Assembly (NCBI GenBank): GCA_029582155.1
Contig: CM055911.1
Coordinates: 25,817,590 to 25,881,589, forward strand
DNA length: 64,000 nt
Source: Panopea generosa
Taxonomy: Eukaryota; Mollusca; Bivalvia; Adapedonta; Hiatellidae
Reading direction: 5' to 3'
A model generated the notes under the pieces. That model saw only the letters and a program-made list of their open reading frames with translations, did no database searches and was not told where the DNA came from. Shown piece after piece: positions 46,681-59,212 of the stretch. Both the position numbers and the translations under genes were made by a program. Position 1 is the first letter of the stretch. Each line of letters starts with the position of its first letter.

Positions 46681-47690
46681 TAACAACTTGTTTTGTATTT
46701 AACAACACAATATGTGTGTTGGGTATACTTTATAATCATATATGTGTATGTAATTATAAAATATATATGATATAACTTTAAAGTATGTAAGTAAATAAAC
46801 TATTTTACAGTAACTAAGCTACACAAGTAATACTTGCATGAATAGACAACCCCCCATTACAATATTTTACTATTTTTACATGAAAAAGGCTTCTTAAAAT
46901 TGCATGTTAATAATTAAACACAGTGAATTTGGTGGTACTTGAAACATTTCTGATTTAAAATGAAATACTACTTTTATTGCATTATCACTCTGTAAGAGTT
47001 GTATTATCTTAAGAATACTGTTTTAAATAATGATTTTAATCTAGTATTATATTATTCAATTCAATACAACAGTTGTTTATTTAATTTCAGTATGCATCTA
47101 CGGTCAAGTGTCTGGTTAATGAAGGAGAATAAATGACATACAAACGTAATCAGTAATTACGTCTGTACAGAATAATGTTTTATTCTTCTACTGTAACCTA
47201 TTACAGATTAATGGTGCCAACAATTGCAAAGGACTGTTTTATATAAGCAGAATGTAGCAACAAATATTGCTACAGATGGCTCAAGACGTTTCCCATCATG
47301 CAATGTGTTGACAATATTTAATGCACATAAAATTAAATACACAACAAATGTGTATTGACTTGAATGAAAATATTAGATATAAAATATCTTAAAACATTAT
47401 CCTTACATTATCCTTACAAACCAAAGAATATTTTTGTGCTTAATTCTTTAAAATCTGAAATGTTTTAGAGTTCCACCAAATGGTTAATCGTTAAATGCGC
47501 GTTAGTTAGCGTAAGCAGCGGTCATTTCAAGAAGCCTTTCCGTGATTCAGGTCTAAACCCAATGTTATACAAGTTTAATTAAATATAAAGTCTATTCAAT
47601 GCAAATACTATAACACTTACAGACACTAAGAACTATTCTATAATACTAACATTATAATGATAATATAATAAAATATTTATATTTATAATA
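46681..47690. other. AT-rich sequence between two satellites
   Basis: Nothing coding recognised. A short GC-richer patch at 47495-47560 ('tgcgcgttagttagcg') stands out from the surroundings. Confidence 0.4.
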
Positions 47691-49250
47691 ATACCTTTAT
47701 TTTGTGTTTTAATAACTTATATGTTTGTATCTGTGCACGTTATTAGCCCTAATTGATTCTATTCTAATATATAATGTTATGTATATGTTAAATTTATCCT
47801 TATCACTAAATATATTTTGATTGTTCTAAATGTTTTATGTATTAATTACCCTTATTGTATATATTTTAATTATTTAATTGATAAATTTTAATTGCTATAC
47901 TTTTGTGTATGTTTGAATTGACCTAATTGCATATGTTTTAATTATTTGATAATTTAATTTATATAGCTTAACTGACATACTTATTTTTTTATTTGTTTAT
48001 ATTTTAATTATCCTGGTTGTATCTGTTTTAATTATTCAATACCTTATTTATATATTTTAATCAACATACTTATTTGTTAATGTTTAAATTATCCTGATTG
48101 TATCAGTTTTAATTACTTAATAATCAATTTATATAGCTCAACTAACATACTTATTTGTTTATGTTTTAATTGTCCTGATTGTATCTGTTTTAATTATCTA
48201 ATATCTAATTTATATATTTTAATCAACATATTTATTTGTTTACGTTTTAATTGTCCTGACTGTATCAGTTTTAATTATCTAATATCTAATTTATATATTT
48301 TAATCAACATATTTATTTGTTTACGTTTTAATTGTCCTGACTGTATCAGTTTTAATCATTTAATATCTAATTTATATGGCTTAACTGGCATACTTATTTT
48401 TTTATTATTTACTTATTTGTTTATGTTCTAATTATCTTGATTGTATCTGTTTTAATTATTTAGTATCTAATTTATATTTTTTAACTGACATACTTATTTG
48501 TTTATGTTTTAATTGTCATAGTTGTATCTGTTTTATTTATTTTATAATTAATACATAAATTTGAATTGCCATACTTATTTGTTTATGTTTTATGTTTTAC
48601 TTGTCTTAATTGTATCTGTTTTAATTATTTTATAATTAATATATAAATTTTAATTGCCATACTTATTTGTTTATGTTCTAATTGTCCTGATTCTATCTGT
48701 TTTAATTATTACTTATTTGTATATGTTTCATCTGTCCTGATTGCATCTGTTTTAATTATTTAATTTCTAATTTATATATTTTAATCAACATACTTATTTG
48801 TTTATGTTTTAATTGTCCTGAATGTATCTTTTTTAATTATTACTTATTTGTATATGTTTCATCTGTCCTGATTGCATCTGTTTTAATTATTTAATTTCTA
48901 ATTTATATATTTTAATCAACATACTTATTTGTTTATGTTTTAATTGTCCTGATTGTATCTCTTTTAATTATTTTATAATTGATAAAGATTTCAATTGCCA
49001 TACTTATTTGTTTATCTTTTAAGTGTCCTGGTTGCATCTGTTTTAATTATTTAATTATTTGATTGCTGTACATATGTTGGTGTGTTAATTTCCCTGATTG
49101 TATCTGTTGTTTATCCTATACACTGAATATAGTTTAATTGCCATATTGATTGTGTTAATTGCCCTTATTGAATATTTTTATATGCCTTAAACTAAACGTT
49201 TTATTTGCCCTGAATTAATTGTTTTAAGTGTCCTAATTAGTTTTACCCTT
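47691..49250. repeat. AT-rich satellite, about 100-bp units
   Basis: Repeats of 'catacttatttgtttatg', 'ttttaattgtcctgattgta' and 'tctgttttaattatttaat' with a graded loss of similarity at both ends. It is a different consensus from the preceding array. Confidence 0.9.
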
Positions 49251-49689
49251 ACTAATCATGTTTCTTTTACCCTATCTGGTTTATTTACTTTTTCATATTT
49301 TAATCGTCCAAATTATTTTTTGTGGTATTTAACCTAATTATTTGGGTCATCATCCACATTTCAAAACTATTTCATTACAAGAAAAATCACTAACTAACTA
49401 CTGACATTGCTCTAAATGTATATGTTTGATTTCCAGTTTAAATATCATTATTTTATTTTTTATTTTCTGAATGATCCAAAGGGCATAACTTAAAGAAATA
49501 ACATTAATAGTGAAAATTTTGATTTTGACTTATATGAAGAATTCAAAACCAACAAGTGAAACCCCCTGAAACGGGCTAGTACCAGTCTTTACCAAGCTTA
49601 TGCCCCAGTACACATTACAGTAGAATAGAAACATGTACTGGGAGTATAAGTATTTTTCAATCCAGTATATGTCCTATGATTTCTATAAC

Positions 49690-50790
49690 TAATGTCTAAG
49701 TTTGGTTTAGATGTGTTGAAAAACAGACAACGATTGATCACAAAAGCTCACCTTGGGCCTTTGGCTCCGGTGAGCTAAGAACATAATACACATAATGACT
49801 ATCAAACCAGGGGCCATGAGTTCGAATCCCCGCCCGGTCACAATCTTCGTGATGATTGATATAGGACATTGCGTATCAATCGACTATCAAACCAGAGGCT
49901 GTGAGTTGGAATCCCCGCCCGGCCGCAGTTTTCGTGATGATTGATATAGTATTGTTATTGCGTATCATTGTCATTTGTATCTCATTGATGATTCAAGTGG
50001 GAAAGTTATCAGTTACTTGCGGAGAATGGTGAGCTGGAGTACTGGTTAACCTTCCAATGACAATAAATATTAAACAAACAAATCAGGATAACCAACGAAA
50101 AGCATAATTCAAGTGTATTACAAATTACACGAGCACATTGTACTTAACTTTCATCTTCTGGTCTGTACATCTTATACGCCAACCATCTGCACGATACCAA
50201 TCAGTCACATTACCACTGGGAAACAATCAGGAATTACCAAGCATCTGGTTACCAACCTGTTAAAAGTGAATTATCAGTAAGTGTTCTATAGCAACTCAGA
50301 TGGACAGTGCTAAGAGTTTAAGCATGTAGAATTAAGGACAATGAGAAAAAGGACATATCAAAAAGTAAGAGTTATGCAATTTGCATTCTGAACATAATCA
50401 TTTCGTTATGGTACAGGGAATTTGAAAATCTGTTTTACAAGAGATCACCTCTCGGCAACAAAGTAGCACATTACAATTATGTTAAACACATCACGAGAAT
50501 ACTCTTCCAGGGGGATTGCTAGAGATGGTGATGATGATGATGAAATGTCATTCAATGTTTTACTTTACATTTACATACAAGGTCATTAACTATCAGGCTA
50601 GTATATTATAAAAATCGATGACAACAGGCAGCTGTTTAAAGTCTATTACAAATAAGACTAAGTAGAGAACAGGACATTATAATATTCACTATCTAAACAA
50701 GGTCCTGTACTGTAACCATATCTGTTTTACTGCAAACCAAACAACACAACCAAGTGCAGAGCTGTCTGAAATCAACTTCTGAAATGAAAT
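49690..50790 (+). repeat. 1.3-kb-spaced duplication, copy 1
   Basis: Includes the hairpin/SINE C chimera (49720-50075) and 700 bp of non-SINE sequence from 'accaacgaaaagcataatt' (50091) to 'tcaacttctgaaatgaaatg'. The same order recurs exactly 1300 bp on (51391). Similarity is high throughout. An extra partial SINE head is duplicated at 49880-49945. Confidence 0.85.
49801..50075 (+). mobile_element. SINE family C, head partly lost, with internal duplication
   Basis: Begins at the anticodon-side half of the head ('gactatcaaaccaggggcc'). The head-body segment is present twice. Confidence 0.7.
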
Positions 50791-50867
50791 GTCTTAACTT
50801 TTATATTTTTACAAGTAAAGTACTTTTTAACCAATTTTAAATCTGTTTGATAAAATGTTTCACCTTC

Positions 50868-51052
50868 ATTGATATAAGTTCGAACCCCGCCCAGTCGCAG
50901 TCTTCGTGATGATTGATATAGGACATTGTGTATCATTATCATTTGTCTCTCACCACTGATTCAAGTAGGAAAGTTATTAGTTACTTGCGGAGATAGGTGA
51001 GCTCATCGCTGGTTAACCTTACAATGACGTAAAATATTTAAATAAACAAATC
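50868..51052 (+). mobile_element. SINE family C fragment
   Basis: B box 'aagttcgaaccccgcccag' through body to 'ggttaaccttacaatgacg'. Lies between the duplicated segments. Confidence 0.7.
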
Positions 51053-51069
51053 ATGACAACCATCGCAGG

Positions 51070-52093
51070 GTAATAACAAAAGCTCATCTAGAGCATTATG
51101 CTCCCAGGTGAGCTTAAAATAAAAACAAAGCTCACATTGAGCCTTAGGCTCCGGCGAGCCAAGAACATAATAGACGTAACGACTATCAAATCAGGGGCCA
51201 CGAGTTCGAATCCCCGCCTGGCCACAGTCTTCTTGTTGATTGATATAGTATTGCTATTGCGTATCATTATCATTTATATCTCACTGATGATTCAAGTGGG
51301 AAATTTATCAGTTACTTGCAGAGATGGCAGAGCTCGAGTACTGGTTAACATTCCAATGACAATACATATTTAAACAAACAAATCAGGATAACCAACGAAA
51401 AGCATAATTCAAGCATATTACAAATTACACGAGCACATTGTACTTAACTTTCGTCTTCTGGTCTGTACATCTTATACGCCAACCATCTGAATGATACCAA
51501 TCAGTCACATTACTACTGGGAACCAATCCCGGATGACCAAGCATCTGGGTACAAACCTGTTAAAAGTGAATTATCATTAAGTGTTCTATAGCAAACTCAG
51601 ATGGACAGTGCTAAGAGTTTAAGCATGTAAAAATAAGGACAATGAGAAAAAGGACATATCAAAAAGTAAGAGTTATGCAATCTGCATTCTGAACATAATC
51701 ATTTCGTGATGGTACAGGGAATTAGAAAATTCTGTTTTACAAGAAATCACCAATCGGCAACAAAGTAGCACATTACGATTAGGTTCAACACATCATGAGA
51801 ATACTATTCCAGGGGGATGCTATTAATAGAGATGGTGATGATGAAATGTCATTCATTGTTTTACTTTACATTTACATACAAGGTCATTGACTATCAGGCT
51901 AGTATATTATGAAAATCGATGACAACGGGCAACTGTTTAACGTCTATTACAAATAAGACTGAGGAGAGAACAGGACATAATAATACTCACTATATAAACG
52001 ATGTTCTGTACTGTAACCATATCTGTTTTACTGCAAACCAAACAACACAACAAAGCGTAGAGCTGTCTGAAATCAACTCCTGAAATGAAATGA
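51070..52093 (+). repeat. 1.3-kb-spaced duplication, copy 2
   Basis: Hairpin module with both stem-loops (51075-51165), A-box-less SINE C (51180-51380), then the shared 700-bp segment ending 'tcaactcctgaaatgaaatg'. Confidence 0.85.
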
Positions 52094-52490
52094 CAAACAT
52101 GAGAATATAAAAATATCTGACATACGTGTACATTATTTAGCTCCAACTTCGAGTGTGTTCTCGGACAACCACACAAATTCTGCCACACAGACGAACGACA
52201 TAACCAATGGTACACGTGCAAATGGCGACCTGCTAATGAATAGTATTAATATAAAACATTCGTTCATTTGATTCTAAAGTTCGATTTACTTTTATCTGTA
52301 CTATTTCACTGTGTTGCTGTATCTTATTAATTCAATAAATGGTTTTAATAAATGGATGTACATGTGCGCGGAATGGCTATCGGAATTGCTAATTTAAAAA
52401 CCAAGTTTTCTATCAATAAAAATTGTTTTTTAATCTAAATATTTTCAACTGTAATGCAATTGCTGGTAGCAGTTCAATAATAATACAACC
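52094..52490. other. Unassigned flank of the promoter-like island
   Basis: A minus frame at 51937-52221 crosses the end of the duplication; nothing is firmly coding. Confidence 0.35.
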
Positions 52491-52519
52491 GAAGACTAGA
52501 AGAGTGTACACGAATATAA

Positions 52520-52615
52520 ATGGCAGCAAGTGTTGAAACAATGGCCGCTGCAGCATACAAGTTCGAAACGAGAATCAGCAGTGTACACTTCCGTCCATGT
52601 ACATAAAGGTGAGGA
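52520..52615 (+). other. Candidate first exon (plus strand)
   Basis: GC-richer block with ATGGCAGCAAG and AATGGCCGCTG, a 28-codon frame, and an AAAG|GTGAGG donor-like site at 52608. The 'AATGGCCGC' wording resembles YY1-type start-site motifs. No downstream exon was found. Confidence 0.3.
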
Positions 52616-52707
52616 AAATATTTAAAATATCATTAAATTGAATGAAAATAATACAAATTAAAATAAAATATGATAAAAAATAGACAATACAACACAGTTT
52701 AACTCAC

Positions 52708-52930
52708 GCCACCATCCTATGTCCAAAAATAAAATAGGTCTTTCCACTTAGAATGCACAACATGAAATGGTGAAGGCAGTGGGCTGCTTTATTCTCGTCA
52801 AACGTCCGTTGTACTGTCACGTGACTTTGGACCAATGAAAGGCTAGCCGGAAAAAGACGAGGGTTTTCTATTGGTCAACTGTTTCCCGCGAAAAGTATCA
52901 CGTGATGCAAGTAGCTTAAGTTTGAGTTGA
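52708..52930 (-). promoter_or_regulatory. Promoter-like island and candidate distal first exon
   Basis: Within about 90 bp: GTCACGTGAC (52816-52825), CCAAT (52832-52836), inverted CCAAT (52870-52874), an E2F-like TTTCCCGCGAAA (52882-52893) and ATCACGTGAT (52897-52906). There is no TATA box. Local GC is clearly above the surroundings. Downstream on the minus strand is AGGATGGTGGC|GTGAGT, with the donor at 52707/52708. Its ATG frame leaves two bases and would enter the transporter exon 2 in phase. These motifs are known animal promoter elements; activity and target gene are inferred. Confidence 0.5.
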
Positions 52931-53211
52931 TTTTTGACATGTCTCAAAATAAAACAGGTGCTAAAATATAACAAAGCAACGTGATTACTTAATGATGCCT
53001 TGTAATGAATCGTTTAAAGGATTAAGAATGGAGCGATCAAATAGCTATTCGTGAGAACATTTCTGATCTGATAACATTTACATATTTAAAGTAATGATAC
53101 AAATAATGATAGCCGTGCAAAACTTGGTAGCATTTTAATTAATACAAACAACACAAGTTTTAGGGATACACTAAACACAGGTGCTAAAACAGGTAGATCT
53201 GTGTTGTTTGA

Positions 53212-53468
53212 TTTAATAGATAGTGTAATTTTATGCCACCGAGGGCTTACAGACGACCAGTAAACCTAACCACTGCAACCAGTACTCGAGCCCACCCCAT
53301 CTCCGCAAGTAACTGATAACTTTCCCACGTGCATCTGCGACGAGAGACGAATGATAATGAGACACAATGCCATATATCAACCATCACGAAGACTGCTGCC
53401 GGGCGGGGATTCGAACTCACGACCCCTGGATTGATAGTCATACGCGGAACCGACTGACCTAATAAGGC
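53212..53468 (-). mobile_element. SINE family C
   Basis: Tail side 'taattttatgccaccgaggg', body with a small deletion around 53275, and head to 53468 with B box GAGTTCGAATCCCC. Confidence 0.8.
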
Positions 53469-54779
53469 AACAAGGTTTACAATGTATATTTAAATAAAAT
53501 GTATTTCAACATAAGAATCATTTGCATAGTATATAAACATAAGCGTAGTAGCGTTACGAATATAGTGCGTGGGGGACCTTGGAGGGAGACTGGGATGGGG
53601 TTTCTCTCGTCCCGTTAGTGGGGGTGAGGGGTGGGGGGCTACTCCAGAAAATGTTAATATCTTAAACATCAAATGCTGCTGTCTAGCGAGTTTTAAGGAT
53701 AAAAGTATGATTGTTGGCAATTCCATTTTTGTGAATTATAAACTTTTTTTTCAGAAATAAAAACATTATTTTAAAATATTCACCTTGTTTTAAACCCGCT
53801 ACCGCATGTACCAGGAGCAAAGGTGATGTTGGGATAATAATACTAATAATATTAACGAGATAGCCCTTTTATATAAATCCAATCTTCCATGAAGCCCTCA
53901 ACATATTTACAATGTTTCTGAATCTATTTCTGTATACAAGTATATAAATAGAAATAAAATATGTTTAAACCGTTAGTGTAATCGTGGAAAATGTTTATTA
54001 CTTGCTCTAATATTTTGTTACTGTTTAACGTCTTTATTTAAAAAAACTTTAAGATGTGTAAGAAGGTTTATAACACAGTGATACATGAGCTAGGGACCAA
54101 GAAGGTGCGGAGTTTGTGAGGGATGTCCCCTAATAGTGGTAGTATGAGGGATATTGTGCAATTTCCAAAAAAAAAGACAAATGCTGCATTTATTAGTTTT
54201 CAGAATAAAAATATGTTTGTTATCTTTTGTAATATTCTGTGACTTTTAATCGATTTTGAAACACACTGAGACTAGCACTCACCGCGCCGCACCGCGCAAC
54301 TCACGCACGCATGCACGCACGCATGCACGCACGCACACAAGCACTCACTCACGCAAGCGCGCGAATAAAATTGCAGTTGTCACGGTTACTTTCGATGATT
54401 GATACTTTGTGACGGTTTTATAAAATTATTCGGGGATGGGGCAACGTATGCGCAGCCCTCCACAACTGTAACATTGGGCTCGGGGAGAGCGCCCCTTCCC
54501 ACACTACGGTTCTTGCGCCTATAATATACAAATATTTGACATTCCGGTTGCTGACAATATTTTTGAAACTTCTAATTGTTTACCGTTTCGGGGACCCACT
54601 TGGCCTCTTATTGCAATTCAATCCCAAATCAACTTTGCTATGACTAGATGAAGCTTCAGATTTCAATGTGTATAAAATCTTTTTTTAATTTCATACTCAT
54701 TGGAATACATGTAATATTCCCAAAATCCCACCCCAATTCTCACATTTAGACCCAAATATCAAAACTTTATTTTTAAATT
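53469..54779. other. Unassigned, with LINE 3' remnant and (CGCA)n run
   Basis: 53832-53935 is a minus-strand LINE 3' end ('attaacgagata … caatcttccatgaagccctc') as at 28130. 54296-54365 is a (CGCA)/(TGCA) simple repeat. A G-rich phrase 'gtgggggtgaggggtgggggg' lies near 53619-53638. No gene. Confidence 0.45.
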
Positions 54780-55095
54780 ATTCTCCACATTTACCTTTCT
54801 CTACTCCTTTTGCCCTACCCCAAGGGTTCGGTAAAACTAGCAAAAACAATATATGGACATAAGTTTAAGTTATCATTGCCGTCTACCTAACCGACCATAA
54901 TTTCGGTAATGTTAGCAAAAATACCATCTTCTCATTACCATTTATTTACATACCAAGTTTCATGAAAACATATTCAGTACTTTTTTCATAAACGGTGAAT
55001 TCCGATATTGTGGACAGACATACATGCGGGCGGACGAACGGACGAGGACAAACATAATCCCCCACGACCGAATTACACCGGTAGCGGACTACTTG
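54780..55095 (+). repeat. Dispersed mollusc-type repeat with GGACGGACGA segment
   Basis: Phrases 'accaagtttcatgaaaacat', 'aacggtgaattccgatattg', 'gcgggcggacgaacggacga' and 'gaattacaccggtagcgg' are wording I know from bivalve dispersed repeats. Confidence 0.55.
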
Positions 55096-55238
55096 CAAGT
55101 TTTCAAAATATGAACTGCAAACTAAAAAGTGTCAACTAGGTGCCAGTTCTTAATGGAATTGTTAACTGTGAACATGTAATTGCGTTCCTAGTGCGCTTTG
55201 TTTAACAAGCTTGTCAGAAAAGCACTGTGCTAATACAC

Positions 55239-55304
55239 AGTATTTCATTCATTCATTCATTCATTCATTCATTCATTCATTCATTCATTCATTCATTCAT
55301 TCAT
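55239..55304. repeat. (ATTC)n microsatellite
   Basis: About sixteen perfect tetranucleotide repeats leading into the next array. Confidence 0.95.
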
Positions 55305-55319
55305 TTATTAATTTATTAA

Positions 55320-58300
55320 TCAAACAGACATCTCGTACTTCTTATCTATCATTATCTAACACACAACTCACAAATATCATTTCCTAACAAGCATCTCGCA
55401 ATTCTTATCTATCATCATTTAACACACCTATTACAATTTTCGTCTCACAAATATCCTCTCCTAGCACGCATCTTACCATTCTCATTTCTCACATCACACT
55501 TTTCATCACCAATCATCATCTCGAAATCCTCATATAACAACTATCATCACCTGACACGCATTTCACAATTCTTGTCTATCATCATCTAACACGCATCTCA
55601 CATTTTTAATCTCACAAATATCATCTAACACGAATCTCACAATTCTCATCTCACAAATATTATCTCCTAACACCAATTTCAAAATTCTCATTTCTCATTT
55701 CACAATTTTTATCACCTCACACGCATCACCAAATCCTCATATTCCATCTATCATCACCAAAAACCCACCTCACATTTCTCATCTCACAAATATCATCTCC
55801 AAATACGCATCTCACAATTCTCATTTCTCATCTCACAATTTTTATCACCTCACACGCATCACGAAATCCTCATATTACATCTATCATCACCAAAAACCCA
55901 TCTCACAATTCTCATCTCACAAATATCATCTCCAAATACGCATCTCACAATTCTCATCTTACAAATATCATCTCCAAACACGCATCTTACCATTCTCATT
56001 TCTCACCTTACAATTTTCATCACCAAACAACATCTCGAAATCCTCATATAACAACTATCATCACCTAATACGCATTTCACAATTCTTGTCTATCATCATC
56101 TAACACGAATCTCACAATTCTCATCTCACAAATATTATCTCCTAACACCCATCCCACAATTCTCATTTCTCATCTTACAATTTTTATCACCTCACACGCA
56201 TCACGAAATCCTCATATTCCATCTATCATCACCAAAAACCCACCTCACATTTCTTATCTCACAAATATCATCTCCAAATACGCATCTCACAATTCTCATC
56301 TTACAAATATCATCTCAACACACGCATCTTACCATTCTCATTTCTCACCTTACTATTTTCATCACCAAACAACATCTCGAAATCCTCATATAACATCTAT
56401 CATCACCTAACACGCATCTCACAATCTTCATTTCTCATCTATAAATTTTCATCACCAAACAAGCATCTCGAAATCCTCATTTCACATCTATCATCACCTA
56501 ACACGCATTGCACAATTATTATCTATCATCATCTAATACGCATTGCACAATTATTATCTATCATTACCTAACACGCATTGCACAATTATTATCTATTATC
56601 ATCTAATACGCATCTACAATTCTCATTTAAAAATATCATCTCCAAACACGCTTATCACATTTCTCATCTCACAAATATCATCTCCAAACACCCATCTCAC
56701 AATTCTCATTTCTCATCTCATAATTTTCATCGGCAAACGGGCATCTCGCAATCCTCCTATCACACCTATCATCACCTAACACATATTTCACAATTCTCAT
56801 CTGTCATTTCTTAACACGCATCTTGCAATTCTCATCTCACAACTATCACATCTAACACGTATTTCATAAATTTCATCTCGCAGCTATCAGATCCAAACAC
56901 GTAGTTCACAATTCTCATCTATCATCTTACAACTACCATCACCTAACATGCCTATTACACTTTTCGGCTCTCATCTCACAGCTATCATTTCCTAACACGC
57001 ATTTCAGAATTATCATCTATCATCATCTAAAACACATCTCATAATTCTCATCTCACAACAAGCATCATCTAAAACACATCTCACAATTCTCATCTCTTAT
57101 CTCACAACTATAGTCACCTAACATGCATCCCACAATTCTCATCTCTCACAACTATAGTCACCTAACATGCATCCCACAATTCTCATCTCTTATCTCACAA
57201 CTATAGTCACCTAACATGCATCCCACAATTCTCATCTCTTATCTCACAACTATAGTCACCTAACATGCATTCCACAATTCTCACCTCTTATCTCACAACT
57301 ATAGTCACCTAACATGCATCCCACAATTCTCATCTCTTATCTCACAACTATAGTCACCTAACATGCATCCCACAATTCTCATCTCTTATCTCACAACTAT
57401 AGTCACCTAACATGCATCCCACAATTCTCATCTCTTATCTCACAACTATAGTCACCTAACATGCATCCCACAATTATCATTCCTCATCTCACAACTATAG
57501 TCACCTAACATGCATCCCACAATTCTCATCTCTTATCTCACAACTATAGTCACCTAACATGCATCTCACAGTTCTAATCTATTATATTCTAAGACGCATC
57601 TGACAATTCTCATCTCTTGTCTCACAACTATCATCTCCTAACATGCATATCACAATTCTCATTTCTCATCTCACAATTTTTCACCAAACATGCATCTGAC
57701 AATTCGCATTTCTTATCTCGCAACTATAGTCACCTAACACGCATATCACAATTTGCATCTTTCATCTCACAACTATGAGCACCTAACACTCATCTCACAA
57801 TTCTCATCTCTTATCTTACAAATAATGTATCATCATCTACTGACAAGCATCTCACAATCCTCATCTCGCGAATGTCATCTCCAAACAACCATCTCACAAT
57901 TCACATCTCTTATCTCACAACTATCATCACCTAACACAATTCTCATCTATCATCACCTAACATGCATCTCACAATTCTCATCTCACAAATATCATCTTCT
58001 AACACGCATCTCACAATTCTCATTTTTCATCTCAAATTTTTCATCATCAAACAGGCATATCGCAATACTCATATCACGCCCATCATCATCTAACACGCAT
58101 CTCACAAATCGCATTTCTTATCTCACAACTATAGTCACCTAACACGCATCTCACAATTCTCATCTCTCATCTTACAACTATCATCTCCTAACATGCATCG
58201 CACAGATCTCGATCTCATAACTATCATCACCTAAAACACACCTCACAATTCTTATCTATCATCTCACAATTCGCATTTCTTATCTCACAACTATAGTCAC

Positions 58301-58350
58301 CTAACACGCATCTCACATTTCTCATATATTATCACCTAACACGCATATAA
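55320..58350. repeat. CT-rich minisatellite family S, orientation 1
   Basis: Units like 'catctcacaattctcatctc' and 'acaaatatcatctcctaaca'. 57085-57560 is a homogeneous block of a 49-50-bp unit ('ctcacaactatagtcaccta', 'acatgcatcccacaattctc'). 55.68-56.28 kb shows a longer composite unit. Small frames here are spurious. Confidence 0.9.
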
Positions 58351-58670
58351 CAATTTTCCGTTTTATAAAGATCAGGTCGAGGAAGGGAGGTGATCAAGCG
58401 GTTGTTGCCATAAACCAAATTCTCGTAAATGTAATACAGGGGGGTAAGAGGGGAATCGATTAAGCAATTTATTTTGAAATTGTTCATAACTGATATAATG
58501 TAAATACTTTGTGCATACAACTGGAGTACTGTTAAACTTAATATCTCTTAATTAAACACGTTAAGTAATTACTGCTTTTGCGGCGGTTACAAAGTTCAAA
58601 TGTAAGTCCCCATATTAGTGGGTGGGATTTGGGAGAAAGAGAGGCGATCACTCGGCGAAAACCCGTACTT
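58351..58670. other. Unassigned
   Basis: No feature supported. Confidence 0.35.
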
Positions 58671-58671
58671 T

Positions 58672-58788
58672 TAGGCATATGCGGAAAAAATATCTTGCTC
58701 TGGGACACCACACATAGCCGTGGCTGTTGATCGAACCCACGACCCTCCGATCATGGGTTAGATGCTCTACCACTGGATCATGCGTTCC
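58672..58788 (-). mobile_element. SINE family D head fragment
   Basis: Phrase 'aggcatatgcggaaaaaata', B box 'ggttcgatc' and A-box-like 'ccagtggtagagcatc' on the minus strand, matching 7255-7364. Confidence 0.6.
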
Positions 58789-59074
58789 ACTAAATCAATT
58801 ACTCTTTAGAACAACTCAATTCAATACTTCGTCGTTAAAACATAAAAACTGTATTCTTTTTTAAAAATATGTATAACTATACATGAGTAATATTTACCGA
58901 ATTATAGTTATTCCATCCAGCGTATACGCTATGAAACTTCCTTTAATTTGAAAACAAACACTTCTCTTAACTATGATTATACGATCATGGGTTCTGACAC
59001 CAGCCTCAGACCTATTCTTATTTTATGGCTTTTATTGATGTTTGTAAATGTAAAACTGAAAATACAAGCAGTCA

Positions 59075-59212
59075 GTTTGATATTCGTCTTTCTTTCTTTT
59101 GATATTTAAGGAGAAACTCTTTAAAATGGAGGTTAGGGTTAGGGCTAGAGTTACGGTTAGGGTTACCGTTAGATTCATGATTAATATCGAATATCAAAAA
59201 CGAATATCAAAC
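59075..59212. repeat. Inverted repeat enclosing telomere-like TTAGGG units
   Basis: Left arm GTTTGATATTCGT…TTTTGATATTT and right arm AATATCAAAAACGAATATCAAAC pair. Between them (59131-59166) are degenerate (TTAGGG)n units. Confidence 0.65.

Noticed and set aside
51937..52221. 94-codon Cys-rich frame on the minus strand
   Set aside because: Half lies in the duplicated segment, where the other copy has a stop in this frame.
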